DNA from: Enterococcus_E cecorum_B
Lineage (GTDB): Bacteria > Bacillota > Bacilli > Lactobacillales > Enterococcaceae
NCBI GenBank assembly: GCA_946499615.1
Contig: CAMMST010000030.1
Location: 1 to 28,052, forward strand
Length of the DNA: 28,052 nt
Direction of reading: 5' to 3'
This document shows positions 1 through 6,126 of the stretch, piece after piece. Position 1 is the first letter of the stretch. Each line of letters begins with the position of its first letter. A program made the position numbers and the translations under genes. Under the pieces are notes generated by a model. The model was not told the DNA's origin. It saw only the letters and a program-made list of their open reading frames with translations, and searched no databases.

Positions 1-3
1 ATA

Positions 4-76
4 TGCCAGCTGCAGGGTTCGAACCTGTGACCTACGCGTTACGAGTGCGTTGCTCTACCAACTGAGCTAAGCTGGC
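4..76 (-). tRNA. tRNA-Thr (anticodon CGU)
   Basis: The reverse strand folds as a 73-nt cloverleaf: a 7-bp acceptor stem (GCCAGCT with AGCTGGC), a D arm, an anticodon loop CTCGTAA giving anticodon CGU (threonine, ACG codons), and a T loop TTCGAAC. The discriminator base is A and CCA is not encoded. Two stem positions are A.C instead of Watson-Crick pairs: the base next to the anticodon loop (31.39) and the outer T-stem pair (49.65). It lies downstream of the acetyltransferase gene on the same strand, close to the left window edge. Confidence 0.93.
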
Positions 77-136
77 CTAAGACAAGAACTATTTTATTAA
101 AAAACTCTTGTCTTGTAAAGGGGTTTGCCCATTTTT

Positions 137-616
137 TTAGCAAAGTTTTTCGTAAATATAATCATTCATGATAAAACCTTGACCAATATCCACATATCTT
201 TCACCGCAACGGGTAAAGCCACGATGTTCATAGACACTGATAGCTAGGGTATTTCCTTGATTGACATTGAGGTAGAGTCGTTTGCCTTTTGCTAATTGTT
301 CATACCAGTCAAATACTTGGCTAGAGAATCCTTTTCCGCGCGTATTAGCATGGAGATAAAGTTTGCTAAGATAGACTTCTTCTTCATTTTCTTCATAGGC
401 CGTATATCCCACTGGTTTTGATTCGTGAACGAGCAAAAGATAGTGGGCACCGTTTTTCATTTCATCTTCAATATTGGCTTGCGATTGGTAATTAGCCAAC
501 ATATAAGCAACTTGATCTGCACCGATAATGGGTGTAAAGACCTCTGACCAAATTTCTCTTAATAGCGGCATCAAAACAGCTAAATCCTTTTTGTTTTTCA
601 CTTCGACTAATTCCAT
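137..616 (-). CDS. GNAT-family N-acetyltransferase
   Basis: A 159-residue protein of the GNAT fold, which transfers an acetyl group from acetyl-CoA to an amine; the substrate cannot be read from the sequence. Visible family features are the central beta strands ending in EVYLSKLYL, the acetyl-CoA loop HANTRGKGFSSQV (a Q/RxxGxG/A-type turn), and the C-terminal segment LNVNQGNTLAISVYEHRGF, which matches the usual N-x-x-A-x-x-x-Y-x-x-x-G-F end. The start is the internal ATG at 616, preceded by AGGTGA, not the upstream ATG at 667: a promoter (TTGGTG, 17 bp, TATAAT) lies between the two, so the longer form would not be transcribed. It is divergent from ruvA and probably monocistronic. Confidence 0.85.
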   Translation of the reverse strand: MELVEVKNKKDLAVLMPLLREIWSEVFTPIIGADQVAYMLANYQSQANIEDEMKNGAHYLLLVHESKPVGYTAYEENEEEVYLSKLYLHANTRGKGFSSQVFDWYEQLAKGKRLYLNVNQGNTLAISVYEHRGFTRCGERYVDIGQGFIMNDYIYEKLC

Positions 617-638
617 TGTCGTCACCTCACTTTTTTCC

Positions 639-667
639 ATTATAGCACTTTGAAATATGGGCACCAA
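639..667 (-). promoter_or_regulatory. Promoter of the GNAT acetyltransferase gene
   Basis: On the minus strand, a -35 TTGGTG at 667-662 is separated by 17 bp from a perfect -10 TATAAT at 644-639. Transcription would start near 632, about 16 nt before the ATG at 616. This placement fixes the start codon choice for the gene. Confidence 0.6.
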
Positions 668-692
668 TCTTTTTTTTTAATGGGCGTTGTGC

Positions 693-698
693 TAAAAT
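693..698 (+). promoter_or_regulatory. Probable -10 box of the ruvAB operon
   Basis: TAAAAT at 693-698, preceded by TGC, stands 33 bp before the ruvA ATG. The -35 region is only a T-run (TTTTTT-like), so the promoter is weak by consensus. It is divergent from, and close to, the acetyltransferase promoter. Confidence 0.4.
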
Positions 699-731
699 GG
701 ACAAGAACATATGTACAAGAAAGGAACGTTT

Positions 732-1331
732 ATGTACGAGTATTTTATTGGTCGGGTGACAGGTATTTATCCGGCATATATCGTTTTAGAAGTGAATGGA
801 ATCGGTTATCAATTGTTATCTAGCAATCCGTATCGTTACCATGTGAGCGAAGAAGAGGTAAAGGTTTATGTCCAACAAATTATTCGCGAAGATGGCCATT
901 TACTTTTTGCTTTTCAAACGATTGAAGAGAAAAATTTATTCTTACAATTAATCAAAGTCTCAGGGATTGGTCCTAAGAGTGCCTTGGCGATTATGGCAGG
1001 CGATGATATGCATGGATTGATTCAAGCGGTTGAGCAAGGAGATGTGACCTACTTGACGAAATTTCCGGGTGTGGGTAAAAAGACCGCTTCTCAAATGGTG
1101 CTCGATTTAAAAGGCAAGCTAGGCGAGTTGAATCAAGAAATCACGCTATTTACGCCAGAAGTAGTCCAAACTGCAGATGGCAATCAAGCGCTAGAAGATG
1201 CCTTGCAAGCATTAATTGCCTTAGGATATAAAGAAAAAGATGCGCAAAAAGTGAAAAAAGCGTTGGCAGAAGAACAGTTAACAACGGATGAATATTTACG
1301 CCGTGCATTGAAATTATTAATGAAAAAATAA
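732..1331 (+). CDS. ruvA: Holliday junction DNA helicase subunit RuvA
   Basis: RuvA binds four-way DNA junctions as a tetramer and loads the RuvB motor that drives branch migration in recombinational repair. The protein begins MYEYFIGRVTGI, the typical RuvA N-terminus of the OB-fold domain. It then shows the helix-hairpin-helix pair GIGPKSALAI and FPGVGKKTASQMV, and a C-terminal three-helix RuvB-binding domain (ALQALIALGYKEKDAQ). The length of 199 residues fits the family. The start is the ATG at 732, seven codons inside the longest frame, because AAAGGAA precedes it at the right distance and homologues begin at this point. It heads an operon with ruvB (18-nt gap). Confidence 0.97.
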   Translation: MYEYFIGRVTGIYPAYIVLEVNGIGYQLLSSNPYRYHVSEEEVKVYVQQIIREDGHLLFAFQTIEEKNLFLQLIKVSGIGPKSALAIMAGDDMHGLIQAVEQGDVTYLTKFPGVGKKTASQMVLDLKGKLGELNQEITLFTPEVVQTADGNQALEDALQALIALGYKEKDAQKVKKALAEEQLTTDEYLRRALKLLMKK

Positions 1332-1349
1332 AGGTAAAGGGGTGAAGAT

Positions 1350-2351
1350 GTGGACGAGAGAATGATATCACCGGAAATGATGGATGACGAAATGTATCTG
1401 GAAAAATCTTTGAGACCGCAGTATTTTACACAATATATCGGCCAAGAAAAAGTCAAATCACAGTTACAGATTTATATTCAAGCGGCTAAACAACGAGAAG
1501 AAGCTTTGGATCATTGTCTATTATATGGTCCGCCTGGCTTAGGGAAAACAACCATGGCGATGGTCATAGCCAATGAGATGGGGGTAAATATCAAGACGAC
1601 AAGTGGTCCTACCATTGAAAAGCCTGGTGATTTAGTGGCAGTATTGAATGAATTAGAGCCTGGCGATGTCTTATTTATTGATGAAATTCATCGTTTACCG
1701 CGAGTTGCTGAAGAAGTGTTGTATTCGGCGATGGAAGATTTTTATATTGACATAATGGTTGGACAAGGCACCACAGCCCATCCTGTTCATTTTCCACTCC
1801 CTCCTTTTACCTTGATTGGCGCAACGACTAGGGCGGGGATGTTATCCGCACCTTTGCGTGATCGTTTTGGGATTATTGCACATATGGAGTATTATCAAGA
1901 AAGCGAATTAAAAGAGATTGTCTTGCGTTCGGCTGATATTTTCCAAGCTGAAATCGTGGAAGAAGGGGCGTTAGAGATTGCTAGACGTTCGCGTGGTACC
2001 CCAAGAATTGCCAATCGGTTATTGAAGCGGGTACGTGATTTTGCCCAAGTGCAATCAGATGGTGTAATCAAACGTCAAATTGCTGACCAGGCTTTGACCT
2101 TGCTTCAAGTAGATAAAATTGGACTCGATTATATTGACCAAAAATTATTAAAAACCTTAATCGAAGTCTATCATGGGGGTCCGGTTGGCTTGAACACTTT
2201 AGCGGTGAATATCGGTGAAGAGCCTGATACGGTAGAGGATATGTATGAGCCTTATTTGATTCAATGTGGCTTGATGAAACGCACTTCACGTGGACGGATG
2301 GCGACACATTTAGCATATGAGCATTTTGGCTACCCGATAAAAGAAGATTAG
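1350..2351 (+). CDS. ruvB: Holliday junction branch migration ATPase RuvB
   Basis: RuvB is the hexameric AAA+ motor that pumps DNA through the RuvA-bound Holliday junction. In the 333-residue sequence the Walker A loop GPPGLGKTT is at residues 60-68, the Walker B DEIH at 111-114, the sensor-1 GATTRAG at 157-163, and the candidate arginine finger R170 in APLRDRFG. The winged-helix DNA-binding domain ends with LMKRTSRGRMAT near the C-terminus. The start is GTG at 1350, with AAGGGGTGA seven nucleotides upstream. It sits 18 nt after ruvA and 11 nt before the TetR gene, so the four genes 732-3379 are probably one transcript. Confidence 0.97.
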   Translation: MDERMISPEMMDDEMYLEKSLRPQYFTQYIGQEKVKSQLQIYIQAAKQREEALDHCLLYGPPGLGKTTMAMVIANEMGVNIKTTSGPTIEKPGDLVAVLNELEPGDVLFIDEIHRLPRVAEEVLYSAMEDFYIDIMVGQGTTAHPVHFPLPPFTLIGATTRAGMLSAPLRDRFGIIAHMEYYQESELKEIVLRSADIFQAEIVEEGALEIARRSRGTPRIANRLLKRVRDFAQVQSDGVIKRQIADQALTLLQVDKIGLDYIDQKLLKTLIEVYHGGPVGLNTLAVNIGEEPDTVEDMYEPYLIQCGLMKRTSRGRMATHLAYEHFGYPIKED

Positions 2352-2362
2352 AGGAACAAACA

Positions 2363-2917
2363 GTGAATACGAAAGAAAAATTAGCACAGGCCTTAAAGGA
2401 AGCTTGTCAGACACAAAAATTAGATCAAATTAAAATTCAAAATTTAACACAAATGGCAGGCATTAACCGCCAAACTTTTTATTATCACTTTAAAAATATT
2501 GAGGAATTATTTAGTTGGGTTTATGTGAATGAGGCATTGGTTCATTTAAGAATTGATTCACTGTCTTTGGATAATTGGGAAGAACAGGCTTTAAAAATGC
2601 TGAAAGTAATTCAAGCGGATGGACGTTTTTATCAAACAATTTTAAAGACACATCATCACTTGTTTTTAGAAAATTTCATGCAGACAGTTCAACCTGCGTT
2701 CGTGCGCTTATTTATGCAGATGGACGTCAATAAAGAGTTGTCTCGTGAAGATATGGAGTTTTATTCTCGCTTCTTTTCTTATGGTTGTACAGGAATTTTG
2801 GAAACGTGGATTCGCGATGATTTTCCGCAATCAGCTTTTGAAATTGCGGTCCAACTGTATCGCTTAGCAACGGATATTGAATTTTTTGCCTATCGTATTT
2901 ATCAGGAAAAAGAATAG
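2363..2917 (+). CDS. TetR/AcrR-family transcriptional regulator
   Basis: A 184-residue DNA-binding regulator. The N-terminal helix-turn-helix is clear at about residues 24-45 (IQNLTQMAGINRQTFYYHF, the TetR signature in which the recognition helix ends in T-F-Y-Y-H-F), followed by KNIEELFSWVY. The C-terminal half is helical and resembles the TetR_C_8 class found in DhaS-type regulators (for example SYGCTGILETWIRDDFPQS). The ligand and target genes cannot be read here. It starts with GTG at 2363 after GAGG, 11 nt behind ruvB and 9 nt ahead of the phosphatase gene, so it appears to be carried in the ruvAB operon rather than divergent from a target. Confidence 0.85.
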   Translation: MNTKEKLAQALKEACQTQKLDQIKIQNLTQMAGINRQTFYYHFKNIEELFSWVYVNEALVHLRIDSLSLDNWEEQALKMLKVIQADGRFYQTILKTHHHLFLENFMQTVQPAFVRLFMQMDVNKELSREDMEFYSRFFSYGCTGILETWIRDDFPQSAFEIAVQLYRLATDIEFFAYRIYQEKE

Positions 2918-2926
2918 GAGGTCCTT

Positions 2927-3379
2927 ATGACAAAGATATTAATGGTTTGTTTAGGAAATATTTGTCGTTCTCCCATGGCTGAAGGTTTGATGCGTGATTA
3001 TTTAGCTAAAAATCAGCGTCCAGATATTAAAGTGGATTCTGCAGCGACGAGTACTTGGGAACATGGTAATCCTGTACATCCAGGGACTAAAAAGGTGCTT
3101 ACTCGCTTAGGAATTGATACTTCACAGATGTTTTCCACGCCAATTACGACACAAGATTTTTATGAATATGATTATATCATCGGGATGGATCATCAAAATG
3201 TGAAAGATTTGTTAGCTAGAGCCCCGCAAGATTGTAAGGATAAAATCTATTTGTATTTAGATGTCGTGGATGGCTACCAAGGAAAAGAGGTACCCGATCC
3301 ATGGTATACAGGTGATTTTGAAGAGACGTATCGATTATTATCACTAGGGTTAAAACCTTGGTATGAAAAGATAAAATAA
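2927..3379 (+). CDS. Low-molecular-weight protein-tyrosine phosphatase
   Basis: A 150-residue cytoplasmic phosphatase that removes phosphate from tyrosine (in this family sometimes arginine) residues. The catalytic P-loop CLGNICRS starts at Cys8 (C-x5-R with Arg14, Ser15), and the general acid Asp124 lies in the VPDPW motif, followed by Y127. These are the defining family residues and all are present, so the enzyme should be active. A very strong AGGAGGT site precedes the ATG. It is the last gene of the ruvA-ruvB-tetR operon and is followed at once by a strong hairpin terminator. The substrate is unknown; in other Firmicutes such enzymes often act with tyrosine kinases of capsule synthesis, but none is nearby. 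Confidence 0.93.
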   Translation: MTKILMVCLGNICRSPMAEGLMRDYLAKNQRPDIKVDSAATSTWEHGNPVHPGTKKVLTRLGIDTSQMFSTPITTQDFYEYDYIIGMDHQNVKDLLARAPQDCKDKIYLYLDVVDGYQGKEVPDPWYTGDFEETYRLLSLGLKPWYEKIK

Positions 3380-3380
3380 G

Positions 3381-3423
3381 AAAAACGGACGAGTTTATCC
3401 ATTGGATAGGCTCGTCCGTTTTT
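3381..3423. terminator. Bidirectional rho-independent terminator after the ruvAB operon
   Basis: A 12-bp inverted repeat (AAAACGGACGAG at 3382-3393 with CTCGTCCGTTTT at 3411-3422) encloses a second small stem (TATCC/GGATA). It has a T-run on the plus side, and on the minus side T5 followed by a T-rich stretch. On the plus strand it ends the phosphatase transcript two bases after the stop codon; on the minus strand it would end the candidate small RNA described at 3381-3473. Confidence 0.85.
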
Positions 3424-3473
3424 ACAAGGAGTTAAAAATGAAAAAGTGTTTTTATAGGGTTGTTTGTTGGGAT
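3381..3473 (-). ncRNA. Candidate small RNA A with anti-Shine-Dalgarno segment
   Basis: Read on the minus strand, this region has a -10-like TATAGT at 3485-3480, a pyrimidine-rich single-stranded stretch containing CATTTTTAACTCCTTG (complementary to a ribosome site plus AUG), and then the strong hairpin with U-tail at 3422-3382. The same arrangement recurs at 3576-3657. No good -35 is visible, so a regulator may be needed. The layout resembles the csRNAs of streptococci in style only; I cannot test family membership. The alternative reading is a short plus-strand peptide (see 3438-3530). Confidence 0.35.
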
Positions 3474-3530
3474 ATCTATACTATACCTAGAAGTCGTGAA
3501 TTTTTTATGAAGAGAATAAGACGTTTTTAA
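3438..3530 (+). CDS. Possible 30-residue leader-like peptide (doubtful)
   Basis: ATG at 3438, preceded by AAGGAG at good spacing, opens a 30-codon frame beginning MKKCFYRVVC and ending in a basic tail (MKRIRRF). A related frame at 3624 begins MKKCLRVVLLG, so the ribosome site and first residues are shared by the two repeats. The frames diverge in length and sequence after the first dozen codons. I consider the minus-strand small-RNA reading of the same repeats more likely. No promoter is evident on the plus strand after the terminator. Confidence 0.2.
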   Translation: MKKCFYRVVCWDIYTIPRSREFFMKRIRRF

Positions 3531-3575
3531 AAAGAATGGAAAAAGCTGTCTACGAATAGCTATCTCTTCCTATAG

Positions 3576-3657
3576 AAAAAAAGCTAGTCGGACGTGCCAA
3601 CTAGCTCATAGAAAGGAGTTAAAATGAAAAAATGTTTAAGGGTTGTTTTATTGGGAT
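3576..3657 (-). ncRNA. Candidate small RNA B with anti-Shine-Dalgarno segment
   Basis: Second copy of the minus-strand module: a perfect -10 TATAAT at 3669-3664 (same aligned position as TATAGT in copy A), a predicted start near 3657, a CATTTTAACTCCTTTC segment complementary to a ribosome site plus AUG, then a 7-bp stem AGCTAGT/ACTAGCT (3606-3582) followed by a run of seven U. The predicted RNA is about 82 nt. As in copy A, no consensus -35 is seen; the conserved TTCATA and TTCAC upstream may be regulator contacts. Confidence 0.4.
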
Positions 3658-3674
3658 GCTTTTATTATAGGTAA
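3624..3674 (+). CDS. Possible 16-residue peptide (doubtful)
   Basis: ATG at 3624 follows GAAAGGAG at ideal spacing and encodes the peptide MKKCLRVVLLGCFYYR. It shares its first residues with the frame at 3438. LLGC looks like a lipobox, but nothing follows it. The good ribosome site could equally be the complement of the anti-Shine-Dalgarno stretch in candidate small RNA B. Confidence 0.15.
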   Translation: MKKCLRVVLLGCFYYR

Positions 3675-3737
3675 GAGTTGTGAAAAATATATGAACAAAA
3701 CGCTAAGAAATTTTTGACTTTTATTAAAGGAAAGGTA

Positions 3738-3765
3738 AAAAGGCTGGGAAATCCCAACCTTTTTG
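3738..3765. terminator. Terminator of brnQ (minus strand), bidirectional
   Basis: AAAAAGG, TGGG, AAAT, CCCA and CCTTTTT form a near-perfect hairpin with A/T tails on both sides, five bases beyond the brnQ stop codon. Confidence 0.85.
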
Positions 3766-3769
3766 CGTT

Positions 3770-5113
3770 TTATAATTTTTCTTTGATAAGATAGATGCCT
3801 AAACCAAGAATCAAACCAAATACTGCAGGCACAATCCAGCCCATACCAATACCAAAGAATGGCAAAGTATTTTTAGCAAATTCAATAATTTTTTGGGTTA
3901 TGCTAGCATTTTGAATCCACGCCGGCGAACTTTTTAGGCCATCGATTAATGCTGGAATAATCGTAAAAATCGTCACTGTTTGATAAACGATTGGATTATT
4001 TTTGAATAAGGGGCCACTAACGCCTAATAGTACTAAGATAATGGCTAAAGGATATAGGAACATTAACACTGGCGTACTATAAGAAATGATGCTTGTTAAG
4101 CCGACATTCGCGATAATACATGGAATAATCGAAACACCAGCAATTAAAGTCGAATAACTTAAGCTTGGGAATAATTCGGCAAAAGTTTCAGAAAAGGCGG
4201 TGGTTAAGCCAATAGTTGTCTTTAAACAAGCCACGACAACTATTAAAGCTAAGATGATACTTCCACCTGTTCCTAAGTAGTAATGTGCGATTTGCGCTAA
4301 GGCAATACCACCATTTTCACTTAAGTCAAATTTACCCATGCTCATTGTTCCCATTAAACTTAAGAAAGAATAGATAATTCCCATTAATAGTACACTTACT
4401 GCACCTGATTTAAAGGTGTCAGCGGTAATGGTGCTTTTTTTAGTGACGCCTTTATTTTTTAAGGTATTCACTACGATAATCCCAAAAGCTAAAGAAGCCA
4501 AGACATCCAAAGTGTTATACCCATTTTGGAAACCAGTAAAGAAGGCATGGTTACGATAGTTTCCAAGTACTGTGATATCGTGAATATTAGCCATTGGTTT
4601 GACAAAGGACATCACGATTAAAATAGCTAAAAGTACTAAGAATAACGGATTTAAAAATTTACCTACACAGTCTAATAGCTTACTTGGATTGCGTGAAAAC
4701 CACCAAGATAAAGCGAAAAATAGAATACTAAAAATTGCTAAAAATAAGGTCTTTTGGTTTTCCGCGACAAATGGGGTTAAGCCGATTTCAAAGGAAGTAG
4801 CTGCTAGACGAGGCATTGCAAAAAACGGCCCAATCACTAAATATAATGCGACGGTAAAGAAGTACCCATAGCCTTTATGCACGCGTGAGGCTAAGTCAAA
4901 TAAGCCATTTTCACCGGAAATTCCGATAGCAATAATCCCTAAGAATGGTAAACCGATTCCAGTGATTAAAAAGCCAATAATCGCTGGCCAAACATTGGCA
5001 CCTGCTTCTTGTCCCATGTGCACAGGGAAGATTAAGTTTCCTGCTCCAAAGAATAATCCGAATAACATGGAACCAAGATACAAATAATCTTTTGATGATA
5101 ATTTCTTTTCCAT
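3770..5113 (-). CDS. brnQ: Branched-chain amino acid carrier BrnQ (first copy)
   Basis: A 447-residue integral membrane symporter of the LIVCS family that takes up leucine, isoleucine and valine with a cation. It shows about twelve hydrophobic segments, and the N-terminal LFFGAGNLIFP and GFLITGIGLP motifs are hallmarks of the family. The start is the ATG at 5113, giving MEKKLSSKDY, with AGAGG upstream. An upstream in-frame ATG at 5173 is rejected because the promoter TTGTCA-17-TACAAT lies between them. It is a single-gene transcript with its own terminator. A second, clearly paralogous BrnQ lies at 12608. Confidence 0.93.
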   Translation of the reverse strand: MEKKLSSKDYLYLGSMLFGLFFGAGNLIFPVHMGQEAGANVWPAIIGFLITGIGLPFLGIIAIGISGENGLFDLASRVHKGYGYFFTVALYLVIGPFFAMPRLAATSFEIGLTPFVAENQKTLFLAIFSILFFALSWWFSRNPSKLLDCVGKFLNPLFLVLLAILIVMSFVKPMANIHDITVLGNYRNHAFFTGFQNGYNTLDVLASLAFGIIVVNTLKNKGVTKKSTITADTFKSGAVSVLLMGIIYSFLSLMGTMSMGKFDLSENGGIALAQIAHYYLGTGGSIILALIVVVACLKTTIGLTTAFSETFAELFPSLSYSTLIAGVSIIPCIIANVGLTSIISYSTPVLMFLYPLAIILVLLGVSGPLFKNNPIVYQTVTIFTIIPALIDGLKSSPAWIQNASITQKIIEFAKNTLPFFGIGMGWIVPAVFGLILGLGIYLIKEKL

Positions 5114-5144
5114 TTTAAACCTCTTTTCAAAAAGAATTGAATAA

Positions 5145-5173
5145 ATTGTATCTAATTTTGCTAAAAATGACAA
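5145..5173 (-). promoter_or_regulatory. Promoter of brnQ (first copy)
   Basis: On the minus strand TTGTCA (5173-5168), a 17-bp spacer, and TACAAT (5150-5145), each one base from consensus. Transcription would begin near 5138, giving a leader of about 25 nt before the ATG at 5113. The AT-rich DNA upstream (5180-5300) holds no further clear signal; a CodY-like match there has too many mismatches to call. Confidence 0.65.
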
Positions 5174-5328
5174 TCCTATTTATTTTAGATAGAGTTAATT
5201 TTAATGATATTTTCATCAAATGCTAATGAAATGTGTTGATATCATTTACTTAATATTTTTTATTCTCATTTGTTAATTGATAGCACAATGTCTTAACTAA
5301 ATATTCTGAGTTATTTATTAAATTAATG

Positions 5329-5357
5329 AAAAAAGACTAGCCAAATGCGACTAGCCT
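5329..5357 (-). terminator. Terminator of the amino-acid ABC transporter operon
   Basis: Read on the minus strand, AAGGCTAG pairs with CTAGTCTT (one G.U) around a 10-nt loop, followed by a U-run. It stands 15 bases beyond the stop codon of the ATPase gene. The same bases look like a direct repeat of GACTAGCC on the plus strand because CTAG is self-complementary. Confidence 0.7.
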
Positions 5358-5371
5358 TACTTTTTAATTGC

Positions 5372-6112
5372 CTATTTATCGTTAAGTACACGATGTAAGA
5401 AGGCTTTCGTACGTTCTTCTTTTGGTGTATTGAAGATTTCCTCTGGAGTTCCTTCTTCAGCGATGACTCCTTTATCCATGAAGATGACACGGTCAGAAAC
5501 TTCTTTCGCAAAGGCCATTTCGTGGGTAACAATAATCATGGTTAAACCAGTTTTTGTTAAGTCTTTCATGGTTTTTAATACTTCGCCGACCATCTCAGGG
5601 TCAAGGGCAGAAGTAGGTTCGTCAAAGAGCATCACATCTGGATTCATAGAGACCGCACGAGCAATCGCCACCCGTTGTTTTTGGCCCCCTGATAATTGTG
5701 CTGGTTTTGCATTTAAAAAACGTGACATACCGACTTTTTCAAGGTTTTCTAAAGCAATTTTTTTCGCTTCTTCACGATTTCTCTTTAATACAGTGACTTG
5801 TCCAGCAATACAGTTTTCCAATACATTCATATTATTGAATAGATTAAAGGATTGGAAAACCATCCCTAAATGGGTACGATATTTTGGTAAATCGTATTTT
5901 GGACTTAAGACATTTTCACCTTTATAAAGAATTTCGCCATCGGTTGGTTTTTCTAGTAAGTTGATACAGCGTAAAAGGGTGGATTTACCTGAACCAGAAG
6001 AACCGATAATCGTGACAATTTCACCTTTTTTCACTGCTAAACTAACATCTTTTAAGACTTCATTATTTCCAAAACTTTTTTTCAAGTGGTTAATTTGAAT
6101 AATTGCAGACAT
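5372..6112 (-). CDS. Polar amino acid ABC transporter ATPase (GlnQ/ArtP type)
   Basis: A 246-residue ABC ATPase that powers amino-acid import. The sequence shows Walker A GSSGSGKST (37-45), Q-loop Gln87, signature LSGGQKQR (140-147), Walker B VMLFDEP with catalytic Glu165, D-loop SALD and switch His197, in the order and spacing of the polar amino-acid uptake subfamily. ATG at 6112 follows GGAGG. It lies 14 nt downstream of the binding-protein/permease gene and forms a two-gene operon with it. By general homology such ATPases are called GlnQ, but the lysine riboswitch at the head of the operon points to a basic amino acid as substrate, so I leave the symbol blank. Confidence 0.93.
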   Translation of the reverse strand: MSAIIQINHLKKSFGNNEVLKDVSLAVKKGEIVTIIGSSGSGKSTLLRCINLLEKPTDGEILYKGENVLSPKYDLPKYRTHLGMVFQSFNLFNNMNVLENCIAGQVTVLKRNREEAKKIALENLEKVGMSRFLNAKPAQLSGGQKQRVAIARAVSMNPDVMLFDEPTSALDPEMVGEVLKTMKDLTKTGLTMIIVTHEMAFAKEVSDRVIFMDKGVIAEEGTPEEIFNTPKEERTKAFLHRVLNDK

Positions 6113-6126
6113 GTCTAAATCCTCCC

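Larger units (their letters stand above)
3425..3712. repeat. Tandem diverged repeat, two copies of about 95 bp
   Basis: Copy 1 (about 3425-3523) and copy 2 (about 3612-3705) align from AAGGAGTTAAAA through AGGGTTGTTT and TTGGGAT to GTGAA and ATGAA, roughly 70 percent identical by eye, with one short gap. Each copy is preceded on its left by a hairpin (3382-3422 and 3582-3606). The unit repeated is therefore hairpin plus about 95 bp, which is more than a shared ribosome site. The rest of the 390-bp gene-free stretch 3380-3769 holds only the brnQ terminator. Confidence 0.6.

Noticed and set aside
4..76. tRNA gene as attachment site of the R-M island
   Set aside because: The island starts 22 kb away after dtd and no repeat of the tRNA end was seen near it.
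3624..3674. Sex-pheromone-like peptide because of the lipobox LLGC
   Set aside because: There is no mature lipoprotein after the cysteine and the frame ends four residues later; the match is four residues long.
5335..5356. Direct repeat of GACTAGCC
   Set aside because: Explained as the two arms of the transporter terminator, since CTAG is self-complementary.
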